Assembly: GCA_024641655.1 (NCBI GenBank)
Contig: JAHECR010000020.1
Span: 1-63,598, forward strand
DNA: 63,598 nt
Direction of reading: 5' to 3'
DNA from: Acidimicrobiaceae bacterium
Lineage (GTDB): Bacteria > Actinomycetota > Acidimicrobiia > Acidimicrobiales > UBA8592
Of the stretch, positions 1-9,399 are shown piece by piece (the stretch's first letter is position 1; the number at the start of each line of letters is the position of its first letter). A program made the position numbers and the translations under genes. The notes beneath the pieces were generated by a model that saw only the letters and a program-made list of their open reading frames with translations, did not search any database and was not told where the DNA came from.

Positions 1-579
1 GTAGGACTCGGTCAGCGACGCGTCGACATGGCCGAGCTTCGAGAAGTTCTTCCTGATGGTGGTGACACAACCCTGGATGCCGTCATCGTCGTCGGGCAGG
101 ATCGACGGGAGAACCAGACCAAAGCGTTCGCGGATCGTCGCGTAGGCTTCGGGTGTCGCCGACTGGGCCCGGAGGTCCCGGTTGGTGGGCCGGACCCGGA
201 ACCCCCGACGGTCGGCGAACGAGATGATCCTCCAGTTCCCTTCGGGGTGTGGCGCGTCACCATCGGCACCATAGGGGGTCCCGCTTCGCTGGAGACGGAA
301 TTCGCCGTGGTGATAGCGCTCCTGACCGACCCAGAGCTCCCCCTTCATGCAGATCCGGAAGTTGTCGGCAGGATGGCTGTGGGCCGGGGCCAGGTCGGGC
401 TTGTCGAGATACATCTCGGGCTTCGACGGTTCGTCGTAGAACAAACCGACGAGCGGGCCGTACTCGTCGTCTCCGATGCCGACCAACATCGGTTGCGCCG
501 ACCGTTCGCTGAGGGGCGGACGACGGAACGAGACGTCGTAGACGTCGGTGGGTATGTCGAGACCAACGGCGCGCATCAT
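1..579 (-). CDS. Cupin-like protein, 3' end off the window
   Basis: The reading frame is open from an ATG at 579 (or the adjacent ATG at 576) to the left edge, giving 193 visible codons without a stop. Residues about 50-115 look like a small beta-barrel of the cupin type, with an HSHP motif at 67-70 followed by a G-E-L-W strand and a second His pair near 89-90. These could be metal ligands. The rest has no signal peptide or membrane segment. The start lies about 125 nt from the divergent MFS gene. The enzyme activity, if any, cannot be named. It could be an anti-sigma ChrR-type cupin or a dioxygenase-like protein. Confidence 0.72.
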   Translation of the reverse strand, partial: MMRAVGLDIPTDVYDVSFRRPPLSERSAQPMLVGIGDDEYGPLVGLFYDEPSKPEMYLDKPDLAPAHSHPADNFRICMKGELWVGQERYHHGEFRLQRSGTPYGADGDAPHPEGNWRIISFADRRGFRVRPTNRDLRAQSATPEAYATIRERFGLVLPSILPDDDDGIQGCVTTIRKNFSKLGHVDASLTESY

Positions 580-704
580 GGCGCCCAGCTTACTTCGTGA
601 CGGCTCGGCGCTTCTTTGCCGCTCCTCGCGTCGGCGGCGCGCCGGGCGTCGCGACCGTGCCGGATTGCCCGCCCGACGCGAGGCGGCGATACGGTCGGGC
701 GCCG

Positions 705-1991
705 ATGAACGGCTCGGACCCCAGTGTCCCCTCTTCAACCGACACCGGTGCCGGTCGGCGACTCCCGCCGGTACCTGGGGGCTCGCTGCGATCGCTCCGC
801 AACGACGGGTTTCGCCGGTACTTCCTGGGACAGCTCGCGTCCATGTGCGGTTCGTGGGCACAGACGGTGGCAATGGCCTGGCTCGTGCTCGATCTCACCG
901 GTTCGGGGACCAAGGTGGGCACCCTCGCCGCCGTGCAGTTCACGCCCGTCGTGCTCCTCAGCGCCTGGGCCGGCGCGCTGGCCGACCGATTCGACGAGCG
1001 CCGTTCGGTTCTCGTGGTGCAGACACTGCTCGGGATCCAGGCGACGGCTTTGGCGGTCCTGGTCCTGAGCGGCACCGTCGAGGTGTGGATGCTCTACGGG
1101 CTTGCGCTGGTACAAGGCGTCGGGCTCGCGTTCGACACCCCGACCCGCCAGTCGCTCGTCGGGCGCATCGTCGGAAACGAGGACCTGCACAACGCGCTGT
1201 CGCTCAACGCCGGGCTCGTCCAGGTGGCGCGCGTCGTCGGACCGGCCCTCGCAGGGGTCCTGATCGAGACCACCGGCATCGGCGTGTGCTTCGTGATCAA
1301 CGCGGCCTCGTACGCGGTGGTCGCCCTGGCCGTCTTCCGCATCCACGCTCCGAGACGGCAGCGGCTCGCAGCAGGCGCGCCCCGAGCGCGGGTCCTCGAC
1401 GGCGTCGGGCTGGTGTGGCGCACCCCCGAATTGCGCAACGTCCTCGCCCTCGCGCTCGTGAACGGCTTGGTGACGGTGAACTTCACGGTGGGGCTGCCGG
1501 TGCTCGTTCGCGATCAGCACGGCGACAAGGCGGGACTCTTCGGATTTCTGCTCGCGGTCAACGGACTCGGAGCGCTGCTGGGCGCGGCCCTCAGCGCGGC
1601 GCGGACCGTGCCGACCAAGGGATTGCTCTTCGGCTGCTATGTCGCACTGACGGCGGCGTTGGGCACCATCGGCGCGAGCGCCAACGTGGTCGCGCTGGTC
1701 GCGGCGATGGCCATCGCCGGGATCAGCGGGCTGACCCTCGGGGTCACGTTGAACGCCGCGATGCAGCTGGGAGCGCCACCTGCCTTCCGAGGTCGCGTCA
1801 TCGGCCTGTACTTCATGGTGGTGTTCGGCTCGAACGTCGTGGGCGGTCCCGCAATCGGCGGGGCCGCGCAAGCGTGGGGCGCTGCCACCGCGTTCGGCGC
1901 GAGCGCGGTGCTGGTCGGGGCAACGGCGCTCGTCCTCACCGCGGGGTGGCGGGGACGACTCAGCGAGCCGATCGTGCGAGTATCTGCCTGA
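705..1991 (+). CDS. MFS transporter, EntS/MFS_3-like exporter
   Basis: A 428-residue polytopic membrane protein with about twelve hydrophobic segments. The cytoplasmic loop between segments 2 and 3 carries G-A-L-A-D-R, the usual MFS loop motif. The N-terminus (LRNDGFRRYFLGQ before the first helix) is typical of the MFS_3/enterobactin-exporter-like group. An upstream GTG at 597 would add a 36-residue Arg/Pro-rich tail that looks non-coding, so the ATG at 705 is preferred. It probably effluxes a small amphipathic compound by proton antiport; the substrate is unknown. It precedes the epoxide hydrolase by 52 nt and could be co-transcribed with it. Confidence 0.85.
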   Translation: MNGSDPSVPSSTDTGAGRRLPPVPGGSLRSLRNDGFRRYFLGQLASMCGSWAQTVAMAWLVLDLTGSGTKVGTLAAVQFTPVVLLSAWAGALADRFDERRSVLVVQTLLGIQATALAVLVLSGTVEVWMLYGLALVQGVGLAFDTPTRQSLVGRIVGNEDLHNALSLNAGLVQVARVVGPALAGVLIETTGIGVCFVINAASYAVVALAVFRIHAPRRQRLAAGAPRARVLDGVGLVWRTPELRNVLALALVNGLVTVNFTVGLPVLVRDQHGDKAGLFGFLLAVNGLGALLGAALSAARTVPTKGLLFGCYVALTAALGTIGASANVVALVAAMAIAGISGLTLGVTLNAAMQLGAPPAFRGRVIGLYFMVVFGSNVVGGPAIGGAAQAWGAATAFGASAVLVGATALVLTAGWRGRLSEPIVRVSA

Positions 1992-2043
1992 CGAACGGCA
2001 CCGAGCCCGGCACACCGGGGTGGCCGCAGGAGGAGACCGGGCG

Positions 2044-3219
2044 ATGGACCGAGGCAGCAGCGAGCCGACACGATTCGAAGTGGCGATCGACGAGGAGGCC
2101 ATCGCCGACCTCCGTTCCCGTCTGCGCAGCACCCGCTGGTCGCCGGACTTCGGTAACGAGGGCTGGCAGTTCGGCGTCCCCACCGACTATCTCCGCGAAC
2201 TCGTGACGTACTGGATCGACGATTTCGACTGGCGCAGCGTCGAGGCCGAGATCAACGCCTACCACCACTACCGCTCGGTGATCGAAGGCGTCCCCATCCA
2301 TTTCATGCGGATTCCGGGACAGGGTCCGAACCCCCTCCCCCTCGTCTTGACCCACGGGTGGCCCTGGACCTTCTGGGACTACCACAAGGTCCTCCAGCCG
2401 CTCACCGACCCGGCGCGCCACGGGGGCCGCCCCGAGGATGCCTTCGAGCTGATCGTCCCGTCGCTGCCGGGGTTTGTCTTCTCGTCACCGCTGTCGACGA
2501 CCGGGGTCGGCTTCCCTCGCACCGCCGAGCTCTGGCACACCCTCATGACCCAGGTGCTCGGGTTCGACCGATACGGTGCCGGCGGCGGCGACTGGGGCGC
2601 GTTCGTCACCGCACAACTCGCCCACGTCGCCCCACCGGGGCTGGTGGGCGCGCATCTCACCTTTCCGGCCCTGTTGGGATTCGACTCGGGCGCCCTCACG
2701 CCCGACGCGTACGCGCCCGACGAGGCGGGAGGGTACGAGCAGGTGCTGCGTGCACGCGGCGTGAGCGGCTCCCACATGGCGGTGCACATCGCGGACCCGC
2801 AGACGCTCGCTCACGCGCTGGGCGACTCTCCCGCAGGGCTCGCTGCCTGGATGATCGAGCGACGTCGGAACTGGAGCGACTGCAACGGCGACGTCGAGTC
2901 GGTGTTCTCCAAACGAGACCTCGTGACGACGGTCGCGTTGTACTGGTTGACCAACACGTTCTCCTCCTCGATCCGGATGTACCCCTCGTCGTTCCGCGCG
3001 CCCTGGGCGCCGGTCCACGAGCGCACGCCAACCCTCCAGGCACCCACCGGCATCGCCCAGTTCCCGCGTGAACTGCTCGTGGTCCCGCGGTCGGTCGCCG
3101 GGGAACACGCCAACCTGCACCGCCACACCCCGATGCCTGCCGGGGGCCACTTCGCCCCGTTCGAACAGCCCGACCTCGTCGTCGACGACATCCGGGCATT
3201 CTTCGCCGCGCTGCGATGA
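2044..3219 (+). CDS. Epoxide hydrolase, EHN-type alpha/beta hydrolase
   Basis: 391 residues. The N-terminal part (about 10-110) is the EHN cap that precedes the hydrolase fold in microsomal-type and soil-bacterial epoxide hydrolases. An HGWP oxyanion motif is at 104-107. The nucleophile elbow GGDWG gives Asp183 as the probable nucleophile, and a late GGHF gives the probable catalytic His. The family opens epoxides to vicinal diols through an ester intermediate. The ATG at 2044 is chosen because AGGAGGA lies at 2028-2034, 9 nt upstream. No signal peptide, so cytosolic. The substrate is unknown. Neighbouring hydrolases and an exporter suggest catabolism or detoxification. Confidence 0.9.
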   Translation: MDRGSSEPTRFEVAIDEEAIADLRSRLRSTRWSPDFGNEGWQFGVPTDYLRELVTYWIDDFDWRSVEAEINAYHHYRSVIEGVPIHFMRIPGQGPNPLPLVLTHGWPWTFWDYHKVLQPLTDPARHGGRPEDAFELIVPSLPGFVFSSPLSTTGVGFPRTAELWHTLMTQVLGFDRYGAGGGDWGAFVTAQLAHVAPPGLVGAHLTFPALLGFDSGALTPDAYAPDEAGGYEQVLRARGVSGSHMAVHIADPQTLAHALGDSPAGLAAWMIERRRNWSDCNGDVESVFSKRDLVTTVALYWLTNTFSSSIRMYPSSFRAPWAPVHERTPTLQAPTGIAQFPRELLVVPRSVAGEHANLHRHTPMPAGGHFAPFEQPDLVVDDIRAFFAALR

Positions 3220-3223
3220 ACCC

Positions 3224-3241
3224 CCTCGGCGTGCGCCGAGG
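3224..3241 (+). terminator. Hairpin after epoxide hydrolase
   Basis: CCTCGGCG and CGCCGAGG form an 8-bp perfect stem with a 2-nt centre, starting 5 nt after the stop codon at 3219. There is no T-run, which is common for terminators in high-GC actinobacteria. It may only stall transcription, since the next gene on the same strand starts 35 nt later. Confidence 0.4.
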
Positions 3242-3275
3242 CGATGGCCGCGACGCCCGGCTACCTTGACCGGCC

Positions 3276-4034
3276 ATGCATCCCGAAGGCATCTACGTCG
3301 ACGACGCGGCGGCCGACCGGCCAGACGAGCTGCCGCTGGTGATCGTCCACGGCGCACCCGATCGCAGCCGCAATTTCCGACCCGTCTTCGACCTGCTCGC
3401 GGACCTTCCTCTCATCACATACGACCGCCGGGGATACGGCCGCTCGGTCGATGCCCGCCCGGCAACCGATTTCGGGGATCACGCCGATGACCTGCTGGCC
3501 ATCCTCGACGGGCGCCGGGCCGTCGTGTGCGCGCAGAGCGTCGGCACCAACGTCGCCATGCTCGCCGCCACTCGGGCGCCGGCACAGATCGCGGCGCTCG
3601 GGCTGTGGGAGCCGCCGACGGCCTGGGTGAACTGGTGGCCGACACCGGAGCTCCGCGCGTCGGCGATGGCCTACGCCGCCCACCCCGACCCGCTGGCGCT
3701 GGGCGAGGAGTTCAATCGCTGGATGCTCGGCGACCAGCGTTGGGAGTCGCTCGCCGAGCCGACCAAGGACATGTTGCGCAAGGAAGGACGCGCGTTCGGC
3801 ACCGACATGGCATCGGAGGTCGTCGAGCCCTTCCGTTTCGAGGACTTGACGATGCCGATCGTGATCGGCTGTGGCACCGAGACGTCCAGTGGGCACCTCG
3901 AAGGCGGAAGGCGCCTGGCCGCGCTGCTGGGCGCGGAGCTCTACGAGGTCGAGGGCGCCAACCACTTCGTGCCGATCAGCGACCCTCCCGTCTGGGCGAC
4001 GATGGCGCGACGGGCCTACGCATTGGCGCGCTGA
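3276..4034 (+). CDS. Alpha/beta hydrolase fold protein
   Basis: 252 residues with a compact alpha/beta-hydrolase fold: an oxyanion HGAP motif near 25-28, the nucleophile elbow A-Q-S-V-G with Ser as nucleophile (about residue 89), and a C-terminal G-A-N-H-F with the probable catalytic His. The elbow begins with Ala instead of the usual Gly. This occurs in some hydrolases and does not by itself imply loss of activity. No signal peptide. The substrate cannot be told. It follows the epoxide hydrolase on the same strand, so both may serve one hydrolytic pathway. Confidence 0.82.
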   Translation: MHPEGIYVDDAAADRPDELPLVIVHGAPDRSRNFRPVFDLLADLPLITYDRRGYGRSVDARPATDFGDHADDLLAILDGRRAVVCAQSVGTNVAMLAATRAPAQIAALGLWEPPTAWVNWWPTPELRASAMAYAAHPDPLALGEEFNRWMLGDQRWESLAEPTKDMLRKEGRAFGTDMASEVVEPFRFEDLTMPIVIGCGTETSSGHLEGGRRLAALLGAELYEVEGANHFVPISDPPVWATMARRAYALAR

Positions 4035-4097
4035 ACGCCCTGGCACACCGAACCCCCACAAGACACCCGCCACGCAGTGGCGCACCCTGCGGGTTCG

Positions 4098-4916
4098 TCA
4101 ACGCCGGAAGTGATAGCCGAGCTGGCTCTGATGGAGCACACCCAGGTGACCTGCCGTGTCCGCGAGACGGGTCATGGCGAGACCCCAACCGGCAGGGTCG
4201 ACCAAGGCGGTCGAATCGAGCCGGAACCACTCGCCGACCGGATCCCGCGCGATCGCAAGCGAGACGTCCACGTTGATCAGGCCGACACCGCGCCCGGTCT
4301 GACGTGGCAGCGAACCCGACAGCGCCGACCCGAAGTCGGCGGCGGCGAGCAGCCCACAGAGCGCGGAGGTCGGCTCGCCCTCCACCAGCGGGAAAGCCAT
4401 CCGGATCCAGCAGACCCCCGGGCCTGCGGTCCCGTAGCCACCCGAGACGAGACGATGCTCGCTTCCGTCACGGTGGAAGACCGCGGTGTCGTCGGCTCGT
4501 CGAGAACGGGCATCCCACGCGTAGCGCGCCTCGGGCCCCGGGACCGAGAAGTCCTCCGAGGGCGGGACCCAGGCCGGCTCGGGAATCGGATCGCCACGCA
4601 GCAACAGCACCCTCGCCGAGCAGACCTGACGTACCGGCGTCACCAGGGCGATGTCGAGTCGCCCGACGCGCCGGCTGATCTGGGTGCGGGTCGTCGCGCA
4701 GCGCAGCGGCTCGAGCGGCACCGGAGCCTCGAGCTCGATGGTGATGCGGGCAACCTGGTCGTCGGGTTCGGTTGCGGCCTCGATCGCCAGGCCGATCACT
4801 GCCGAGGGTGGTCCCCCGTGCATGGCATCGGAGCGCCACGGCCCGGTGGTGAGCGTGGTCGGGACGAGCCAGTCGCCGTCACGGTGAAACAGTGCGGTCT
4901 CGGTCGAAACGGTCAC
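4098..4916 (-). CDS. Thioesterase family protein (4HBT_3-like double hotdog)
   Basis: 272 residues starting at GTG 4916. The sequence has the layout of actinobacterial acyl-CoA thioesterase-like double-hotdog proteins: W-R-S-D-A-M-H-G-G-P in the first hotdog (residues about 27-36) and a second hotdog with I-N-V-D-V-S-L near 215. Such proteins hydrolyse acyl-CoA thioesters or are inactive relatives; the substrate is unknown. It is convergent with the preceding hydrolase gene (63-nt gap). It is one of six thioesterase-superfamily genes in this window. Confidence 0.78.
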   Translation of the reverse strand: MTVSTETALFHRDGDWLVPTTLTTGPWRSDAMHGGPPSAVIGLAIEAATEPDDQVARITIELEAPVPLEPLRCATTRTQISRRVGRLDIALVTPVRQVCSARVLLLRGDPIPEPAWVPPSEDFSVPGPEARYAWDARSRRADDTAVFHRDGSEHRLVSGGYGTAGPGVCWIRMAFPLVEGEPTSALCGLLAAADFGSALSGSLPRQTGRGVGLINVDVSLAIARDPVGEWFRLDSTALVDPAGWGLAMTRLADTAGHLGVLHQSQLGYHFRR

Positions 4917-4995
4917 GGCGGGAGCCTACGGAACCCGCGGCGCCTCGAGCGAGCCGGCGTCACCCGCCCGTTCCGTGACTGATGCGATCGAGGGC

Positions 4996-6033
4996 TCAGA
5001 GGCGGTACAGGCGCTTGGCGTTCCCGCGGATCATGAGGTCCTTCTCGTTGTCGGCGATGCCGACGAAGTGCTCCTCGATGACCTCCATCGACCGTGGGAA
5101 GGTCTGATCGGGGTGGGGATAGTCGGTGGCCCACAGCAGGTTCTCGACACCGAGCTTGTCGCGCATTCCCATGGCCGTGAGGTCCTCTTCGAAGGTCGCG
5201 GCCATGTTCTGGTACCAGTAGTCGCTCGGGAGGTTGTCGATCGGCATGCCCCGGTTCTTCCAGTCCCCCTTGTGGTGACACAGATCCATGCGCTCGAGCT
5301 GGAACGGGATCCAGCTCAGGCCCGACTCGACGAGCACGACCTTGAGCTTGGAGTGACGCTGAAACACCCCGCTCAGGATCAGTTCGGTCATCGCCTGGGA
5401 CATCAAGATGGGTGGCATCACCTGGAAGATGCCCCGAGCCGGCGTGGGGTCGGCCCCCAGACCGCGACCCTTGGGCGGGCACACGTGCAGGCTGACGGGC
5501 ATCTCCACCTCGGCGATCGCGGCCCACAGCGGGTCGTAGATCGGGTCGTAGAACTTCGGTAGCCCCTGATCTTCGGGGTACAGCGGGATCTGGAGCGCCC
5601 GGGCGCCCTCTTCGGCGAGGCGGTGTACCTCGGCGATCGCGGCGTCGGGAGACTCGTCGATGCCGTGCAACGGCAACAGGTGCACGACGACCAGGCGTTC
5701 CTTGTCGACCGCCGCGAAATCGAGCGCCGCCGAGTTGATTGCTCCGATGATGGCCCGGCCGTCATCGGGCGACAGCTTGTAGAGCATCGACCCGCCGGTG
5801 GCGTCGATGTAGAGCACCTCGGTCTGGACCCCGTCGAGGTCCATGTCGGCGAGGCGAGCGATCGGGTCCCATTCACCCGCTGGGCCCGGACCGGGATCCG
5901 ATGGGGTGAGGCCGGCCCGCCGATGGGGTCCGGGGATCCCGAGGTAGGTCTCGTGCAGCTCGGCCGGGAGGTACTTGAGGACGGCCTCGTCGAGGACGAG
6001 CATGTGGGAGTCGGCCGAAATGATGGTGCCCAT
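4996..6033 (-). CDS. Amidohydrolase family protein (Amidohydro_2)
   Basis: 345 residues. A TIM-barrel amidohydrolase of the Amidohydro_2 group: an N-terminal metal-binding S-A-D-S-H (about 5-9), a central L-H-V strand, and a C-terminal A-T-D-Y-P-H-P-D with the conserved metal-site Asp. Members are decarboxylases or C-C/C-N hydrolases of aromatic and lactone substrates. The ATG at 6033 fits the start of the conserved region; an upstream extension to 6111 is basic and non-conserved-looking, so it was rejected. A second relative is at 29634-30818. It lies divergent to the molybdenum hydroxylase gene. Confidence 0.85.
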   Translation of the reverse strand: MGTIISADSHMLVLDEAVLKYLPAELHETYLGIPGPHRRAGLTPSDPGPGPAGEWDPIARLADMDLDGVQTEVLYIDATGGSMLYKLSPDDGRAIIGAINSAALDFAAVDKERLVVVHLLPLHGIDESPDAAIAEVHRLAEEGARALQIPLYPEDQGLPKFYDPIYDPLWAAIAEVEMPVSLHVCPPKGRGLGADPTPARGIFQVMPPILMSQAMTELILSGVFQRHSKLKVVLVESGLSWIPFQLERMDLCHHKGDWKNRGMPIDNLPSDYWYQNMAATFEEDLTAMGMRDKLGVENLLWATDYPHPDQTFPRSMEVIEEHFVGIADNEKDLMIRGNAKRLYRL

Positions 6034-6183
6034 TGCGCACTGCCTTTCGCTGTTGCTGCCGACCTCGCGCCGGGCGCGCGGGGCGGGCCGCTTCTTCGCA
6101 GAGTGTGACACGTGACGCAGGCACGCTCAACTGATGGCGCCCGGCCGGCGCGCCCTCGCCGGCGGTTGTGTAGTTTCGGGGCC

Positions 6184-8451
6184 GTGACGCTCTTCGGAAC
6201 CGATGTCCTTCGCGTGGAGGACCACGCCCTGCTCACCGGCACGGGACGCTACGTCGCCGACCTCGATCTACCCGCAGGGGCGTTGTGCGTCGCGTACGTC
6301 ACGTCGCCGATCGCCCACGCTGCCATCACCTCGATCGACATCGACGATGCCCGTGCCATGCCGGGCGTCGTCGATGTCGTCACGTTCGCAGATCTCGACG
6401 TCGGTCCCTACCCGGCGATGAGCCCCGACTTCCCGGCGGAAGCAGCACGCCCGTTACTCGCGAGCGACCGCGTGCGTTTCGTGGGCGAACCCATCGTGGC
6501 CGTGGTGGCCCGCACCCAGGCGCAGGCCGAGGACGCCACCGAGGCGGTGATCGTCGACTTCGATCCGCTTCCGGTAGTGGTCGACGTCGAGAGCTCGCTG
6601 CGCGGAGAGGTCCTCCTCTACGACGGGCGTGGCGACAACGTCGTCGTGACGCTGAGCGGCGGCGACGCCGAGAGCCGGGTCGACGACTGCGAGGTCGCCA
6701 TCGAGCAACGGATCGTGAGCCCCCGCGTTGCGCCGTGCCCGATCGAAGGCCGCGTCAGCGCGTCGTACTGGCAAGGCGATCACCTCGTCCACTACTCGTC
6801 GTGCCAGGGCGTGCACCCCATCCGAAGCCTGCTGTGCGCGGCGTTGGGGCTCGACCCGACGATGGTCCGGGTCATCTCCCCCGAGGTCGGAGGCAGCTTC
6901 GGCGCCAAGAGCCGCTCATACCCCGAAGAGGTACTGCTCCCCTGGCTCAGCCGTCGGCTCGGCGCGCCCGTGCGCTGGCTGCCACCACGCAGCCAGGACA
7001 TGGTGGGGCTCGGCCACAGCAGGGCGCAGGTGCAGACCATCCGCATCGGCGGCCGCCGAGACGGCACGATCGAAGCGATGGACGCCCACATCGTCGTCGA
7101 TGCCGGTGCCTACCCGATGATCGGCGCGCTTCTGGGACGATCGACGGGCACCCTCATGTCGCAGGTGTACAAGGTCCCCCACATCCGCTGGACGATGCAG
7201 GCCGTGGCCACCAACACCACACCCACCGTCGCGTACCGCGGCGCGGGCCGCCCCGAGTCGGGTGCAATGGTCGAACGGGCCGTCGACCTGTTCGCCGCCG
7301 AGGTCGGGCTCGACCCTGCCGAGGTCCGGCGTCGCAACTTCATCGCCGCCGACGAGTTCCCCTACACAACCCCCACCGGTCTCGAATACGACACCGGCGA
7401 GTACCAGACGATGCTCGCGACCGCGCTCGACGCCGTCGCCTACGACGAGCTGCGCGCCGAGCAGCGAGCGCGGCGCGAGGCCGGCGACGCCGTCCAGCTC
7501 GGTGTCGGGCTCGCCACGTTCATCGACCGCACGGCCGGGGTCGCAGGCACCGAGTGGGCCGGGATCGAGCTGCGCGACGACGCGACCGTGCTGGTGCGCA
7601 CCGCCTCGAATCCCTACGGCCAAGGTCACCACACCGGATGGGCGATGCTCGTCGCCGACCGTACCGGCCTGCCGATGGACCGCATCGAGGTCGTGCACGG
7701 CGACACCGACGTGATCCCCCGCGGCGGCGTCACCGGCGGGTCCAAGTCCGTGCAACGGTTCGGTTCCGCGGTAGCGCTGGCGGCCGAGGAGATGGTCGAG
7801 CGGGCCCGCCGTCTGGCCGCGGACCTCCTCGAAGCGAACCCCGATGACATCGTGCTCGACCTGGTGTCGGGCTCCTTCTCCGTCGCGGGCACCCCGGCAC
7901 GGTCGCTCGATTGGGCGGCGCTGGCCGATGCCGGGCTCGAAGAGCGAACCGGTCTGGCCTGCGAGGTCGACTTCGAGGGTGACTCCAGCTACCCCGCCGG
8001 AGCCTACGTCGCGGTCGTCGAGGTCGACACCGAGACCGGCGGCGTCGACCTTCGACGGTTCGTCAGCGTCGACGACGCAGGCAACATCTTGAACCCGCTC
8101 CTCGCACTCGGGCAGACCCACGGTGGCCTGGCCCAGGGCATCGGGCAGGCACTGACCGAGGAGATGGTCTACGACGCCGACGGCAACCCGCTGACCTCCA
8201 ACCTGGCCGACTACGGCATCTTGTCGGCTGCGGAGCTGCCGTCGTTCGACGCCTTGCTCCAGCAGACGCCGACCCCCAGCAATCCGCTGGGCGCGAAAGG
8301 GATCGCCGAGTCCGGCACGATCGGGGCACCACCGGCGGTCCAGAACGCTGTCATCGACGCCGTTCACCACCTCGGCGTTACCCACATCGACATGCCCTGC
8401 ACGCCACAGCGCGTCTGGGCGGCGCTCGACGCCGCTCGGACCAACGCCTGA
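6184..8451 (+). CDS. Xanthine dehydrogenase/CoxL-family molybdopterin subunit, form II
   Basis: 755 residues from GTG 6184. The full length matches the large, molybdopterin-cytosine-dinucleotide-binding subunit of molybdenum hydroxylases (CoxL/XdhA type). It has the N-terminal hammerhead domain followed by the two Mo-binding domains. The active-site loop reads A-Y-R-G-A-G-R at 350-356, the form-II signature. Genuine CO dehydrogenases have A-Y-x-C-S-F-R instead, so the substrate is likely an aromatic, heterocyclic or aldehyde compound. No small 2Fe-2S (CoxS) or FAD (CoxM) subunit gene lies beside it, which is unusual. The translation start could be further downstream, but the conserved N-terminus begins right after this GTG. 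Confidence 0.88.
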   Translation: MTLFGTDVLRVEDHALLTGTGRYVADLDLPAGALCVAYVTSPIAHAAITSIDIDDARAMPGVVDVVTFADLDVGPYPAMSPDFPAEAARPLLASDRVRFVGEPIVAVVARTQAQAEDATEAVIVDFDPLPVVVDVESSLRGEVLLYDGRGDNVVVTLSGGDAESRVDDCEVAIEQRIVSPRVAPCPIEGRVSASYWQGDHLVHYSSCQGVHPIRSLLCAALGLDPTMVRVISPEVGGSFGAKSRSYPEEVLLPWLSRRLGAPVRWLPPRSQDMVGLGHSRAQVQTIRIGGRRDGTIEAMDAHIVVDAGAYPMIGALLGRSTGTLMSQVYKVPHIRWTMQAVATNTTPTVAYRGAGRPESGAMVERAVDLFAAEVGLDPAEVRRRNFIAADEFPYTTPTGLEYDTGEYQTMLATALDAVAYDELRAEQRARREAGDAVQLGVGLATFIDRTAGVAGTEWAGIELRDDATVLVRTASNPYGQGHHTGWAMLVADRTGLPMDRIEVVHGDTDVIPRGGVTGGSKSVQRFGSAVALAAEEMVERARRLAADLLEANPDDIVLDLVSGSFSVAGTPARSLDWAALADAGLEERTGLACEVDFEGDSSYPAGAYVAVVEVDTETGGVDLRRFVSVDDAGNILNPLLALGQTHGGLAQGIGQALTEEMVYDADGNPLTSNLADYGILSAAELPSFDALLQQTPTPSNPLGAKGIAESGTIGAPPAVQNAVIDAVHHLGVTHIDMPCTPQRVWAALDAARTNA

Positions 8452-8489
8452 CCACCCGACCAGAACCGCCTGACGCGCTGGACCCGTCG

Positions 8490-9389
8490 TCAGCCCACGG
8501 CGACGGCCTCGAGCGTCCGCATGCCGATCGCGTGCATCTCGGGATTGTCGGCTGACCCGGCGACGACTGCCAGACCGTGGGCGACGGCCCACCCCCGCCC
8601 CCGAGCCCACATCGTGTCGTCGATGGGGCGCCCTGCAGAGGTGGCCGCAGCGCGAAATTCGCCACGACGGTCCGCGTCGAACAGCGCCCATGCAACCAAG
8701 AAATCGGTGGCGGGGTCGCCCGCGGTGATGTCGCCGAAGTCGACCACCGCAGCGAGCGCGCCGTCGCGCACGATCAGGTTCGCCGGATGCAGATCACCGT
8801 GCAGCCAGATCGGTGGACCCTCCCAGACCGGTGCGGCGAGCGCGTCTCGCCACGCTGCCTCGACCCGGGCCGCCAGCGCCGGGCGCTCGGCGAGGCACTC
8901 CATACGGGTCGCGGTGACCGCAGCGCGTTCGGCCAGCGCCACGCCACGGTAGGGGTTGGGTGGAAACGTCGGTGGCGCGGGCCGGTGGAGCGCGGCCACG
9001 AACCGGCCGAGGTCCGCCGCGACCCCGCCGGGGTCCGACAGGGGGCCGGCGCCGATTGCTGCTCCTTCGAACCACGGCACGACGGTCCACCGCCACGGGT
9101 AGCGGTCGCTGGCCGCGCCGACGTGCACGGGGACCGGTACCGGCAGCGGCAGCGCAGGCGCGAGCACCGGCAACCACCGGGACTCGTGATCGACCAACGC
9201 AGCCGCGGCCCGGCGACGCGGAAGCCGCACGATCAGGTCCGGACCGAGACGGAAGAGCGCGTTGTCCCAGCCGTTGGCGAACACCTCGAGCTCGAGGCCG
9301 GCAAGATCGGGCCGCTGCGCCTCGAGCAGTGACCGCACTAGCTCCAGGGACACCTCGACGTCGGCTGCGGGCATGTTGGACCCAACCAT
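8490..9389 (-). CDS. Aminoglycoside phosphotransferase (APH)-family kinase
   Basis: 299 residues. Protein-kinase-like fold of the APH family: an N-terminal ATP lobe, then the catalytic loop H-G-D-L-H-P-A-N at 197-204 (Asp as base, Asn for metal) and D-F-G-D at 217-220 (metal-binding Asp). These are the family's key residues and all are present. It could phosphorylate an antibiotic, a sugar or another small hydroxyl compound; the family name alone does not imply resistance. Starts at ATG 9389 (or 9374), 10 nt after the AlkD-like gene, so it is probably translated from the same mRNA. Confidence 0.85.
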   Translation of the reverse strand: MVGSNMPAADVEVSLELVRSLLEAQRPDLAGLELEVFANGWDNALFRLGPDLIVRLPRRRAAAALVDHESRWLPVLAPALPLPVPVPVHVGAASDRYPWRWTVVPWFEGAAIGAGPLSDPGGVAADLGRFVAALHRPAPPTFPPNPYRGVALAERAAVTATRMECLAERPALAARVEAAWRDALAAPVWEGPPIWLHGDLHPANLIVRDGALAAVVDFGDITAGDPATDFLVAWALFDADRRGEFRAAATSAGRPIDDTMWARGRGWAVAHGLAVVAGSADNPEMHAIGMRTLEAVAVG

Positions 9390-9399
9390 CGAGACGACG

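Noticed and set aside
6184..8451. True CO dehydrogenase large subunit.
   Set aside because: The active-site loop is A-Y-R-G-A-G-R (form II), not the A-Y-x-C-S-F-R loop of CO dehydrogenases.
8490..9389. Antibiotic-resistance aminoglycoside kinase.
   Set aside because: Only the general APH fold can be supported. Many members act on other substrates, and no resistance context is seen.
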